Source: Pinguiococcus pyrenoidosus
Lineage: Eukaryota > Sar > Pinguiophyceae > Pinguiochrysidales > Pinguiochrysidaceae
Assembly: GCA_019677205.1 (NCBI GenBank)
Contig: JAAMXY010000587.1
Span: 1 to 22,176, forward strand
Reading direction: 5' to 3'
DNA length: 22,176 nt
The position numbers were made by a program, and so were the translations under genes. The notes beneath the pieces are model-generated. The model saw only the letters and a list, made by a program, of their open reading frames with translations, was not told the origin of the DNA and searched no databases. Shown here one piece after another: positions 9,157 to 18,477 of this stretch; the first letter of the stretch is position 1; the number at the start of each line of letters is the position of its first letter.

Positions 9157-9807
9157 CTCCGCTAGAGCGAGCTTCTGCTCCTCCGCCCGAGCAGGTAGTG
9201 AGCGAGAAGCAAGACATTCTCTCCCCCGCCCGCAGTCCTTCGCGAAATGCTTGCACGAAAGTTTATGGCCGTGGCGCGTGCCACCCACATGTGCATCAGC
9301 CATGTGGCAGCTCGAAGCAGCAGCCAGAACAAGACAGCGATGCCCACAAGCGTCCTTGCCACCGCAGTTCAACATGCCACTGAAAAGCAAGAGCGAAACC
9401 CACCAGCGCAACCCATTTGTTTATTTTTTCAGTCGGCCAGTCTTCTGAGGCGCCTTGCGACGCCAAGCCGGATTCTGGTCCAACACAAAAGTTCGGTCGT
9501 GTGAATTGGTTGCAATCGCATTGGCTTTCCCCCACATCGATTCATGCTACGGAGATTTGATGTAAGGCAATATTAGGAAGACCGTTGTGAATGTCTTCGT
9601 CATCAACCAATCAGGTGGCTTGAATGACTCTTGGAGTCTTCAGCGGTTGATTCAAGCCTCTACGCCTTGCAGCCTCAATCTTGCGCAACAAGCTACAGCG
9701 CCCTTGCCACCACAACAGCTGATGGATTTTGAGGGATTGAGAGCTATGCCGCGACCTCAGACGTGCAACGCGACCAGCTCGCAGACACCTATCGTGCTTG
9801 ACAAAGG

Positions 9808-11595
9808 ATGATGATCGCGATGATCCAACTCTTGCCACTCGCTTTGCTGCTCTGTGCACCGCATGCAGCGGCCGAGGTGCCGTCCGAAGCGCCAGTGCTG
9901 TGCAGTAGCGGCATCCCCAACAAGGCCGGCACAGTGTGCTGCGCCGCTGGCTGCGAGGTCTGCGGCGAGTGCAACTGCGCCGAGAGGGGCCTCGCTCCCT
10001 TGGATGGGCCCAGCTTCTGCTGTCCAGGCACCATTCAGGAGAATGGCGTCGAGTGCACCCTGTCCTCCGACGTAGGATGTATCTTGGGGCCTCCCGACGA
10101 CCTCATCTTCGGAGAGAGGGGACCCGGTCTCTGCGACACACCGCCCAAGGGTCCTCCTACAGCGGCGCCCACGCGCAACGAGGTGATCAACCCCGTCGTG
10201 CTCCCAACCAAACCGCCGACCGCGTCATTGTCCGAGAAGCCAAGTGCATCGCCGTCCTCACCCGCGCTAGGGGAACCAAGTGCTCCTCCAAGCGCTGTAC
10301 CAAGTGCTGCACCAAGCGCTGTACCAAGCGGTGAACCTTCGGCCCCTTTCATTCCGAAGAATCTGGGCAGCGACTTCACCTTGGCCTTCGCGAGGAACTT
10401 CGACGACATCGGCTCGCTCTACCTCTTCATCACGGGAGAAGATGGTAACGGCACGGTCTCCGTCCCTGGCATTGGCTATCAAGAGGACTTTAATGTGACG
10501 TCGGGCGACATCACCACGCTGGAGCTTCCCGGCGGTGTGGACATCGAGACCAGCGACACCATCGAGAACCGCGGTATCAGCATCTCAGCCACGGGCGACA
10601 TCGTCGTGTATGGCTTCAGTCAGCGCCAGTTCTCTTCCGACGCCTACCTGGCATTGCCCAGGAACGTGCTTGGCACCGAGTACATCACGCTTGGGTATAC
10701 CTCCAGGACCTTCGACGCCAGTGGAGCTTCGCTCTTTGCGCTCGTCGCGCCCGAGGACGACACCACGGTCACCATCACGCCCAGCGCGACGACGAGCGGC
10801 CGCAGTGTGGGAGTCCCATACAGTATTGTCCTCGACGCCCTGGATGTGTATCAGCTGTTGAGCGACTCCTTCAGCGAGGATCTTACGGGCTCGCTGATCC
10901 AATCGGACAAGCCGATTGCCGTTCTCTCGGGTGGATCTTGCTTGAACGTTCCGACAAGTCGGACTGCCTGCGACCACCTCATCGAAATGCTGCCTCCCAC
11001 GGACACTTGGGGGACGTCCTTCTTCCTGGTGCCGCTTGCCCAGCGCACCGGTGGAGACATTGTGAGAGTGCTGGCGAGAGACGACAACACCACAGTCTTC
11101 ATCGACGGCGTCCCGGTGAAGGTGCTGGACGCACGGCAACGCTACGAGACGAAGCTTGTCTCCAGCGACACGCACGAGATCCAGACGAGCAAGCCGTGCC
11201 TGTTCGCGCAGTACAACCAGGGCTCCAGCGTAGATGGCGTCCATACCGACCCTTTCCAGATGCTTATTCCGCCGGCGGAGCAGTACCTGGACTCGTACAC
11301 GCTCACGACGCCAGATGAGGAGCCCTTGCCCTTCACGAACTTCATCAATGTCGTGCTCTTGCTCAGCGACCTCCCCTCGTGTATCATAGACGGAACGTCC
11401 TTCGACGATGTCGTCACGGACCTTGGCTTCCTCCCCATCGGCAACAGCACCTACGTCGGAGGTCAGCTGTCCGTGCCCATCGGTGTGCACAACTTGGCTT
11501 GTCCAAACCCTTTCGGGGCTTTCGCGTATGGCTCGCAAAACTTTGATTCCTACGGCTACCCAGGCGGTATGGCGTTGCGAACGAAGGACGATTAA
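9808..11595 (+). CDS. Secreted protein with Cys-rich module, Pro/Ser/Ala linker and IgGFc-binding-type domain (paralogue 2)
   Basis: A 595-residue intronless frame from ATG 9808 (a second ATG follows directly) to TAA. Residues 1-22 form a signal peptide ending APHAAA. Residues 32-109 are the same Cys-rich module as in the first paralogue, with all Cys positions kept. Residues about 112-185 are a Pro/Ser/Ala linker with short PSAVPSAAPS repeats. From about 187 to the end is the IgGFc-binding-type domain, with SDKPIAVLSGGSCLNVPTSR, ACDHLIEMLPPTDTW, ARDDNTTVF and the closing FGAFAYG...DSYGYPGG. NxT/S sites include NGT, NVT, NTT and NST. No membrane anchor. Nucleotide identity to the gene at 472 is very high in the Cys-rich and central parts, with runs of more than 30 identical bases, but low in the linker. 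Function in adhesion or extracellular matrix is inferred from the domain and secretion. Confidence 0.88.
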   Translation: MMIAMIQLLPLALLLCAPHAAAEVPSEAPVLCSSGIPNKAGTVCCAAGCEVCGECNCAERGLAPLDGPSFCCPGTIQENGVECTLSSDVGCILGPPDDLIFGERGPGLCDTPPKGPPTAAPTRNEVINPVVLPTKPPTASLSEKPSASPSSPALGEPSAPPSAVPSAAPSAVPSGEPSAPFIPKNLGSDFTLAFARNFDDIGSLYLFITGEDGNGTVSVPGIGYQEDFNVTSGDITTLELPGGVDIETSDTIENRGISISATGDIVVYGFSQRQFSSDAYLALPRNVLGTEYITLGYTSRTFDASGASLFALVAPEDDTTVTITPSATTSGRSVGVPYSIVLDALDVYQLLSDSFSEDLTGSLIQSDKPIAVLSGGSCLNVPTSRTACDHLIEMLPPTDTWGTSFFLVPLAQRTGGDIVRVLARDDNTTVFIDGVPVKVLDARQRYETKLVSSDTHEIQTSKPCLFAQYNQGSSVDGVHTDPFQMLIPPAEQYLDSYTLTTPDEEPLPFTNFINVVLLLSDLPSCIIDGTSFDDVVTDLGFLPIGNSTYVGGQLSVPIGVHNLACPNPFGAFAYGSQNFDSYGYPGGMALRTKDD

Positions 11596-12090
11596 GTGTT
11601 TCACAGAAGGAAGGAAGAAGACATAACATGCAGATCGCCGACAAGCAGCGCTCAATTTTTAGGTCGTTTTGATGGAAAAGCCTATTGGTAGTGAGCGTCG
11701 GGAGGAAAATCATCTCCTTCATCTTCACCTCCAGAGGAATCTCCTTCCAACCCATTCTGTCAAGACTTTCGAACATCCAAGGCTCGCAGGCTCTCATCTT
11801 CAAGACCCGGACGCTTCTCATCCTTGCACGCCACGTGAAGACATGGACCTGCGCTTCGGACGACCGCAGATGAAGTTCTCAAATACGGAAATAAGCGTTT
11901 TATTGCAATGTTCACAAACTCAAAATAAGTTGTCATATCTGATATATTTCAACAATTTCAAAGTATAAAATAAACGGATAAAGGGATATTTATGAGGGGA
12001 AAAACCACGAACGGCATAAACCTGAGAGTTATGCGCCATTCAAGGCGCATTTGGGAGTTTCACTTGTAGCGTCAATGACATAGAGCGCCT
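11596..12090. other. Intergenic region with an AT-rich patch
   Basis: No supported gene. It should hold the 3' UTR of the second IgGFc-domain gene and the promoter of the IQ-motif gene. About 11878-11995 is strikingly AT-rich compared with its surroundings, with several TAAA and ATAT stretches. Confidence 0.5.
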
Positions 12091-12474
12091 ATGTCTCAGG
12101 AGCGCGCGGATGTGTCGAGAGCGCAGGCGCTGGTCCGGGGGTATCTGTGGCGCAAGACGCTTCGCGAAATTCAAATCGAATTTGGCGCCATTTGCGAGGA
12201 GATCGAAGGGCCGTCTCTCGATCTGCAGCAACTTGGTTTCCTGTGCGGATTCTCCAAGCACAGAAGTCCCGACACCGAGTCGCCGCCTGCGTCGGATGCA
12301 GCAGTTCTGGCTCAGGAGGTCTGCGCGGAGGACACAACGCCGGAGTTCGGGGGCCTTTTGTGCAGAGACTTGGAGAAGATGTCCGTCTTTGACCTGGCGG
12401 AGGAGTTTCGACAACTTCGAGCCAAAGTGCAGACGCGGGCAGGTCACCTCAGAAGGGGCTCGACGGCGTCCTGA
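12091..12474 (+). CDS. Small IQ-motif protein, similar to IQ domain-containing protein C
   Basis: A 127-residue frame from ATG 12091 to TGA. Residues 11-24 (AQALVRGYLWRKTL) fit the calmodulin-binding IQ motif Q...RG...R..L, with Ala in place of the usual first Ile/Leu/Val. The following REIQIEFGAICEEIEG resembles the sequence after the IQ motif in animal IQCC proteins, as I remember them. A second conserved-looking block near the C-terminus (LLCRDLEKMSVFDLAEEFRQLRAK) looks helical and amphipathic. No signal peptide or membrane span, so probably cytosolic. The cellular role of IQCC is not established; calmodulin or myosin-light-chain binding follows only from the motif. Codon use is less GC3-biased than in the flippase gene. 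It converges on the P4-ATPase gene. Confidence 0.65.
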   Translation: MSQERADVSRAQALVRGYLWRKTLREIQIEFGAICEEIEGPSLDLQQLGFLCGFSKHRSPDTESPPASDAAVLAQEVCAEDTTPEFGGLLCRDLEKMSVFDLAEEFRQLRAKVQTRAGHLRRGSTAS

Positions 12475-12848
12475 AGTGATTTCCAAGCTTTGCAGGGGGA
12501 AGTCTCTCCAAATGAAAGAAAGCGGCTCTCCGGAGGTCAGAGCTACGCATTGTGCGGAGGATGACGCCCCTGCTCCTGCAGTGATTCGGATGTGGTAGTT
12601 GGGCGGGGTGGATAAGCTGTTGGGCGGGGTGGATAAGCTGCTGCAGCGTGCCACAGAGAAAAGATCTGGAAGAGAGTTCAAGCACTTCTGCGTTTCTGCT
12701 TCTCCCGTAGAGGGCGGAGAAAGAGAGCTAGCTGGCTACTTGCGCTGGGACTTGAGCTAGATTTACCTCGAAAGCTTGGCTTCTGCTGTTGACACCGAAC
12801 TGACATCCATCGTCACATTGCTGACGATTCTCTCGCTGCTCACGAAGA
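12475..12848. other. Convergent intergenic region
   Basis: This lies between the 3' ends of the IQ-motif gene (+) and the P4-ATPase gene (-). Apart from a 21-bp perfect tandem repeat at 12599-12640 I see nothing supported here. Confidence 0.5.
12599..12640. repeat. Perfect 21-bp tandem repeat, two copies
   Basis: The unit TTGGGCGGGGTGGATAAGCT plus G occurs at 12599-12619 and again at 12620-12640 without mismatch. Small local duplication in a 3' intergenic region. Confidence 0.9.
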
Positions 12849-15800
12849 TCACTCACGGCTCGACTTGCGTTCCTCAGCTCCGAAAGGAGATCCAAACTCT
12901 TTCGGCGCCGAACCCCGCTGGTCGCTACCCAAGCTGTCGGAACTCCGACCCGTGACCACCTCGGACAGTCTCTTCATCGGCGTGACAATCGTCTTATCTA
13001 CAGCGCGCTGGGCCGATTTCCGGAAGCGCATGATCCGGCTCCGTTCAGCTACGACGGATTCCTCGTCATAGGACGCCGCGAAGCCGCTGCTGTCCACCGA
13101 CCTCATACTATTGATGCGCTGAAGCTGGCGGCAAGAGAAGGCCCGCGGCGGCGATCCCGCCGACTCAGAACGCGAGAACGCGTCGCTTCCGAAAGACCGC
13201 GACCGGACGAAGGGGATGCCGTCCTCCGTGAAGAAGCGTCCCCGCGAATCGAGGGACACGCTTCGCAGGTGGTCGCCGGCCGAGGGGCTGTTCCGCCCTG
13301 AACTGGTAGGCGTCGCCCCGCGGCTGCGTCGTCCTTCGAGCAGCGCCATGCTCTTCTGCTTTTCGCGTTGCCAGCGCGCTGCGCGATGCTTGCGAGATAG
13401 CTTCTGGTGGATGTTGTCATAATGCTCATCCGTCTCTTCGGGATCTCCTAGGTTGTTGTCTAGCTCCTGCACTACCATATACACGCTGGGCCGAAACATT
13501 CGCGCGTAGGACTTCCAGATGAAGTCTCGGCCCCACACAAACACAGAGACGAGGATGAAGATGAGCCAGAAATTGCGGTTCTCCATGAGCTGGGTGAAGA
13601 CACCGACGAAATTCTGGTCATCGCCCGTCCACTGCGTTATGTTGTTCGCCTGCCGCGACAGCTCCTCGAAGGCGAAGCCGGTGATCCACCACGTACTCAA
13701 GGTGAGCCACCACAGCGCAAACTGCCACCATGTCCAGCTATTCTGGTGCATGAAGATCTTGACGTTGGCCGTCCACACAACGAGGGTGATGATCGCCGCG
13801 CCATACTCCCACAACGTCGTGATGTTGCCGTCCGCATCGGCATCTCCCGAATGGAGCAGGCCGAGCGGCAGGTAGCTGATGATGAGACTCTGCAGAATCG
13901 CCTCGAAGATCCAGCGCCAAAAGAGGAAGGTGTTGAAGTGCTCGTTGTGGATACAGGGCGTGTAGAGCGCCGGGATGCTGATGGCGCTCGTGTCCTTCAC
14001 GTCCCTGTCCCAGATGCCGAACAGGAGCACCGGCACACCGGTGAAGAAGACGTTGTACAGCTGCACAGAGGCTTCAATGAGATACTTCTGCCCGCTCATG
14101 AGGTTCCAAAAAGCCATCCAAAAGTTGGTCATCGTGAACAGGAGGTTCTTGTAGAATATGTACAGCACCGCCTTCGCCATTCGGCGATAGTTGTAGCGCC
14201 CCTGGACCATGAGAAGCCGCCGCAGGAACTTGAATTGCGCGATGGCGTAGTCGGAGTTGTTCACAGCTTGCATCCCTTCCTGCCCGCTGATCCCCACCCC
14301 GACGTGCGCCCCCTTGATCATCGCCACGTCGTTCGCGCCGTCGCCGATGGCGAGGCTCTGGACGTCCGAGTCCCCGTCCTGCACCATCTTCACAATCTGC
14401 TGCTTCTGCTTGGGGCTGACTCGGCACGCCACCACCGAGTCGCATAGCAGGCTGAGCCGAAGCAGCTTGTCCTTGTCCTCCTCGGACTGGAGCCCGCGGG
14501 AGAGGGACATGCCGTCCACCACGAGGGCAAACGTGGGCCTGGTCGCGGCGATGGACTGCAGCGCACGTCGCGAGGCAGCCCGCATCCGCGACCCGGTGGA
14601 GGGTCTATCCTCGGGCGTGCTCCGGAGCGAAATGCCTTCTTCGTCGACGAGCTCGCCGGAGGTGTTCCGAGAGAATCGGGATCTCACCCGGGCTTGGGAC
14701 ATGTGAGAGAAGCCCTCTCCGTCTTCCTCGTCCGGTTCCTTCGACTGCGAGGCGAAGGCGCCCGCGTGGCGCGGGCTCCTCATCAGGCGATCATGCTGCT
14801 GATGCCACTTGTCCAAGCGCGCCTGGATATCGTCCGCTTGCTCCGTGAGGATGTCGGCGAAGCTGCCGTCCGTCTCTTCTATTCGCTTCTCGTTGATGAC
14901 GATCAACTCCATCTCCTTCTTGATCAGACGGCACGCCCGGCCGATGTTGATTGCCGTTTCCTCCTTGTCGCCAGTGAGCACCCAGATCTTGATCCCGGCC
15001 TTCATCAAGATGGCGATGGTCTCCGGGACTTCGTCCTGCAGCCGATCCTCGATGGCGGTGGCCCCGAAGAGTTCCAAGCCGTGCTCGATCTCATCCATCA
15101 GGCGATCGATCTCATTCGGGTGCCCCTCCTTGCGCAGCTTTATCTGGTCCAGGTTGGCGGAGGCGCTCAGGAACTTGGCATCCCAGGCCTTGTACTCTGC
15201 CTCGGTCATGCTCTTCCCTCCGACAAGCAGCGTCCGGAGCCCCTCCTCGGCAAGCTCCTGCAACTGCCGATCCGTCGTGTAGTACTCCTGCATGTCCTGC
15301 GCGTCCCTGGTTTCGAAGCACTTGAGCCGCTCCTTCATCACCGAGTCCGCGCCCTTGCTGAAGAGCCAGATCTTCCCGCTTTCCTTGTGCTTCACGATGA
15401 CGGACATCCGCTTCCGCGTCGAGTTGAACTCGAGGATTTCGAGCAGCTCGTACGATTCGTCGTGCGTCAGGTCCTCCTTCGGCAGGACATTCCCCGGCGA
15501 GTTCCGGTACTTCCGCCCCAACCCTCCCTTCCGAATGTACTCGGCCGCAAATCGCTCTCCAAGTCGATCCCCCACCTTGATCAGAGCGGCCCCGTCGGTG
15601 CGCTGGCAAAAGTAGAAGCCAAAGTACTTTGCACCGTACACCAGCGCCTCGTCATCCGGACTAGAGGCGGAATACGTGATGCCTCCTGCATCGTCCTTCT
15701 CCGGCGTCACCGTGTGGCACAGCGACAGGACCCGGAAGAAGTTCTCGATTCTCTCCGCGTGCTTCGCGCCGCCCTTCGAGTCGCCCCGCAGGGCTCTCCA

Positions 15801-17375
15801 GATCTTGGGGTCCCAGAAGGCGACGTGGGGGATCCCGACGTCCTCCCCGACCTCGTTGGCCTCCAGATCTTCGTCGGGGATCACCTTGCCGGTGACGCTG
15901 GCCGACGCCTCTCCGATCGCGGTCGTGCCGCGGCCGTACTGCACGCCCCCGATGATGCACTTTCGGAAGTCCATCACGTTGCAGGTGAGCGTTCCCGTCT
16001 TGTCCGAGAAGATGTGGCTGACCTGCCCAAGCTGCTCGTTGAGCTTCATGTTCTTGACCTGGCAAGGGCTGTCCGTCTCGGCGTGGTACATCTGCAGATC
16101 CTGCTGCATGAAATACGCCTGGCCAGACTTCATGATGGCCATGCTGACGTACAGCGATATGGGGATGAAGTTCGCGAAGAGCAGGAAGTAGTAGAAGAAC
16201 ATGATGACGAAGTTCACGCCCTGGTCCCGCAGCTCGTCCGTGCCGACACCTTCGCCTTCCCCGAGCGTGGGGAAGATGGGCCGCGTGGAGTTGGCGAAGA
16301 AGACCTCGTCGGGGTACAGATACCAGTGGTCCTCCACCTCCCGCAGGTTGGCGATCACGTTGCCGAGCGCCGCGATGGTACACACAAAGATGAGGAGCGC
16401 GACGATCCAGATGAGCTGCTTGTTGACCATCTTCTCCATCCGGCTCTGCTTGAAGGTGCGCTCCGTGCTGGACATGATGATCTTCGTGTCGCTGCCCGTG
16501 TTCAGCACGAGGCCAGCGAGCCACTCGGTGTTCCGCAAGGTGACGCCGCGGAGCATGACGCTGTCATACGCCACGGGCTTGTCGCCCTTCTCGAACTTGC
16601 TGGGGCCTCCGGCGATGTTGAGCACGGCGTCCATGCTGTGCATGTTGGCATTGGGATGCTCGAGCTCGACGGTGGCTTCGAGCTGTCGGATCTCCGCCAG
16701 GCTGCCGCGCAGCGTGGCCTTGCACGCCTGCCGCATCTTCAGGTTGGTCTCTCCGTCGAGGCTCTTCGTCTCGATGTAGCAGAGGCCCGAGACGTGGGCC
16801 GGATCCGGCTCCGCCACGGCCAGGATGAGCAGGTCCGCCGGGCTGATCTCCCGGTTCTTGACACGAATGATGTCCCCCACCTGCACGTCCATCCACGGGA
16901 TGGGCTCCCCCCAGGTGCCGTCGCTCTGGAGCACGGACGTCAGGCTGCCATTCGCGATGCGATCCGCCTCGTGCTTCTCGACGTCCTCCAGGACGGCCAT
17001 GACGCCGTCCACGATGAGGATGATCAAGATGGGCCCCAGCATCGTGGGGAATCCATTGGTGTTGCTGATCTCGCTCACGGTCTGCAGGATCGCGATGACG
17101 AGGAAGTAGAAGTTGGCGCCCTTGTACAGCGGATGGAAGCTCTCGTACAGGAAGAGCGGCAGGAAGGTGGCCGGCGTGTAGCGGTAGCTCCTCACGAAGT
17201 TCGTCCGGAACGCAAAGTTCTGCGACGCATTCACTTTCACCACTCGGCGCGGCTGCGCCACCAGATCTTCTGGCCGAGCGCGGTCGGGCCAGCCCCGCGG
17301 AGGAGAGGGCGGCAGCGCGTCACCGATGCTGCCCACCAGGCCGCTCAGGAAGGCCCAGGCCTTGTGAAGGTCCAT
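12849..17375 (-). CDS. P4-type ATPase, phospholipid flippase
   Basis: A 1508-residue intronless frame, ATG 17375 to TGA 12849. P4-ATPases use ATP to move aminophospholipids or related lipids from the outer or lumenal leaflet to the cytosolic leaflet. M1 and M2 span about 66-130, with YTPATFLPLFLYESF and FYFLVIAILQ. The actuator-domain motif DGETNLK is at 207-213. The M4 motif PISL at 405-408 is characteristic of P4 pumps, which replace the ion-binding PEGL. The phosphorylation motif DKTGT has its Asp at 458. SSPDDEAL and KGADSVM (about 672) mark the nucleotide-binding domain, TGDKEETA is near 800 and GDGANDVAM is at 1011-1019. Further membrane spans follow. All catalytic residues are present. 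An insertion of about 80-90 residues (about 848-938, Ser/Arg/Glu-rich) sits between TGDKEETA and VDGMSL. The Ser/Arg-rich cytosolic tail from about 1310 makes the protein longer than typical P4 pumps. Many would need a CDC50-type partner, which is not in this window. Confidence 0.96.
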   Translation of the reverse strand: MDLHKAWAFLSGLVGSIGDALPPSPPRGWPDRARPEDLVAQPRRVVKVNASQNFAFRTNFVRSYRYTPATFLPLFLYESFHPLYKGANFYFLVIAILQTVSEISNTNGFPTMLGPILIILIVDGVMAVLEDVEKHEADRIANGSLTSVLQSDGTWGEPIPWMDVQVGDIIRVKNREISPADLLILAVAEPDPAHVSGLCYIETKSLDGETNLKMRQACKATLRGSLAEIRQLEATVELEHPNANMHSMDAVLNIAGGPSKFEKGDKPVAYDSVMLRGVTLRNTEWLAGLVLNTGSDTKIIMSSTERTFKQSRMEKMVNKQLIWIVALLIFVCTIAALGNVIANLREVEDHWYLYPDEVFFANSTRPIFPTLGEGEGVGTDELRDQGVNFVIMFFYYFLLFANFIPISLYVSMAIMKSGQAYFMQQDLQMYHAETDSPCQVKNMKLNEQLGQVSHIFSDKTGTLTCNVMDFRKCIIGGVQYGRGTTAIGEASASVTGKVIPDEDLEANEVGEDVGIPHVAFWDPKIWRALRGDSKGGAKHAERIENFFRVLSLCHTVTPEKDDAGGITYSASSPDDEALVYGAKYFGFYFCQRTDGAALIKVGDRLGERFAAEYIRKGGLGRKYRNSPGNVLPKEDLTHDESYELLEILEFNSTRKRMSVIVKHKESGKIWLFSKGADSVMKERLKCFETRDAQDMQEYYTTDRQLQELAEEGLRTLLVGGKSMTEAEYKAWDAKFLSASANLDQIKLRKEGHPNEIDRLMDEIEHGLELFGATAIEDRLQDEVPETIAILMKAGIKIWVLTGDKEETAINIGRACRLIKKEMELIVINEKRIEETDGSFADILTEQADDIQARLDKWHQQHDRLMRSPRHAGAFASQSKEPDEEDGEGFSHMSQARVRSRFSRNTSGELVDEEGISLRSTPEDRPSTGSRMRAASRRALQSIAATRPTFALVVDGMSLSRGLQSEEDKDKLLRLSLLCDSVVACRVSPKQKQQIVKMVQDGDSDVQSLAIGDGANDVAMIKGAHVGVGISGQEGMQAVNNSDYAIAQFKFLRRLLMVQGRYNYRRMAKAVLYIFYKNLLFTMTNFWMAFWNLMSGQKYLIEASVQLYNVFFTGVPVLLFGIWDRDVKDTSAISIPALYTPCIHNEHFNTFLFWRWIFEAILQSLIISYLPLGLLHSGDADADGNITTLWEYGAAIITLVVWTANVKIFMHQNSWTWWQFALWWLTLSTWWITGFAFEELSRQANNITQWTGDDQNFVGVFTQLMENRNFWLIFILVSVFVWGRDFIWKSYARMFRPSVYMVVQELDNNLGDPEETDEHYDNIHQKLSRKHRAARWQREKQKSMALLEGRRSRGATPTSSGRNSPSAGDHLRSVSLDSRGRFFTEDGIPFVRSRSFGSDAFSRSESAGSPPRAFSCRQLQRINSMRSVDSSGFAASYDEESVVAERSRIMRFRKSAQRAVDKTIVTPMKRLSEVVTGRSSDSLGSDQRGSAPKEFGSPFGAEERKSSRE

Positions 17376-18477
17376 GTCGGCCTCTTGCGCTCGTTGCGCT
17401 CGTTGCTGCTCGCTGCTCAGTCCTCCGAGCTCCCTGCGCGCATGCTCCGGAGACGCTCCTCACGAGGCGGATGCGAAATCTCCGCTGGTGCTCCCGATGT
17501 GCGGCTCCAGACGGCTTCGGACATGAAAGGCCGGCGCAGCTCGCGGAGGCTTTGGCGGCGTCGAGAGGGACGGACGCGCGCCTGTCGCGACACCCACCCG
17601 CGCGATCCGTCGCCGCGCGCTTCCGATCAGAAAACCGAAGCGCTCGAAGAAGACCCACGACCTTCCTGGATGGAGGAAAAAGCGGGGTTCTCAAAGCTTC
17701 CAGTCTCTTCTTGCCGGGCTGAAGTTTGAGCGCGCAAGGCGCGCAGCGCAGCGCTCGGTGCGCCGACTATGCCGTCGATAAGCGCCTATGCCAAAAGAAT
17801 GTCAGCAGCGGACGCGGTTGGATGGACGCACATCGTCGACGTGGGGAGCTGGCCGCGTACAAGGCGCGAGATGGAGTCGGAGAGCAAGTCGAATAATTCT
17901 CACGACATGGGAAGAGTCAAGGGTGAACCTATTGTGGCAAAAGCTTAGAAAGTTGGATCATATCATACCCTATTATCCTTGTTTTATTCTGGATAAAAAG
18001 GATAAAAATGTTTATGAATAACTTATGCAAGCGCATCCTTTTATGCACAATAATTTTTTCACACGGAGCACGGGAAGTCCCCTGAGAAGTTCGCCCCTCG
18101 AAACCAGAAAGCACATCACGCGGGAATCCGAAGGCGACTCGCGTTCCTACTGGACCAGCGCGTACAACGGCCCAGCATGCCAAACACTGAAATTCTAAGA
18201 GAATCATAGAACCAATCAGCGACGTCTAATGCGCCTATAGCTTGTGTGATTGGGCGCTTTCCTCTAACTTCTTTTGCACCAATGGCGCGGCGTGCGCATG
18301 CCGCATGCGCAACTGTCGCGCAGTTTCGATCGGAAGCCTTCGTTTCGAAAGTGCACGTCGCGAAGTCGTCCAAAAGGCTTTTTCCCGCCAAAACTGCGGA
18401 TTCGGCGGTTTGAGTGGTTCGTGCCTCTTCTCCGCACAGCCTTGGAAGGAATCTTGAGACATCTTGAGGGAGACGCG
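17376..18477. other. Divergent intergenic region, P4-ATPase and LSM10-like genes
   Basis: About 1.1 kb between two divergent starts, expected to hold both promoters and 5' leaders. The part next to the flippase (to about 17730) is GC-rich; about 17930-18060 is AT-rich with repeated GGATAAAAA-like words. I see no supported gene. Confidence 0.5.

Larger units (their letters stand above)
8785..9807. other. Divergent intergenic region rich in microsatellites
   Basis: This lies between the starts of the DUF1517 gene (-) and the second IgGFc-domain gene (+), so it should contain both promoters. It holds CTT/CAT and CT microsatellites. Several overlapping open frames run through them (poly-RE, poly-D/E or poly-Leu-type translations), but none has an ATG start with a domain or codon bias. 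I see no supported gene. Confidence 0.5.

Noticed and set aside
9162-9362. Minus-strand frame with a hydrophobic, membrane-like stretch
   Set aside because: It has no ATG at its start, is short, and lies in the repeat-rich intergenic region. I cannot place splice sites that would join it to anything.
8893-9411. Minus-strand frame with Arg-Glu and Asp/Glu runs
   Set aside because: The charged runs are translations of the CT and CTT/CAT microsatellites. The frame has no family-like sequence, and other frames through the same repeats are open too.
14694-17729. A 1011-codon open frame on the plus strand, antisense to the P4-ATPase
   Set aside because: It is the reverse-complement shadow of a strongly GC3-biased gene. 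Its protein is low-complexity, rich in His/Arg/Leu/Asp, and reads as mirror codons of flippase motifs such as GDGANDVAM. It has no domain of its own.
18274-18477. In-frame N-terminal extension of the LSM10-like protein
   Set aside because: The extension has an internal ATG at 18298 but no conserved sequence. Sm-fold proteins usually begin a few residues before the first helix, which fits ATG 18478.
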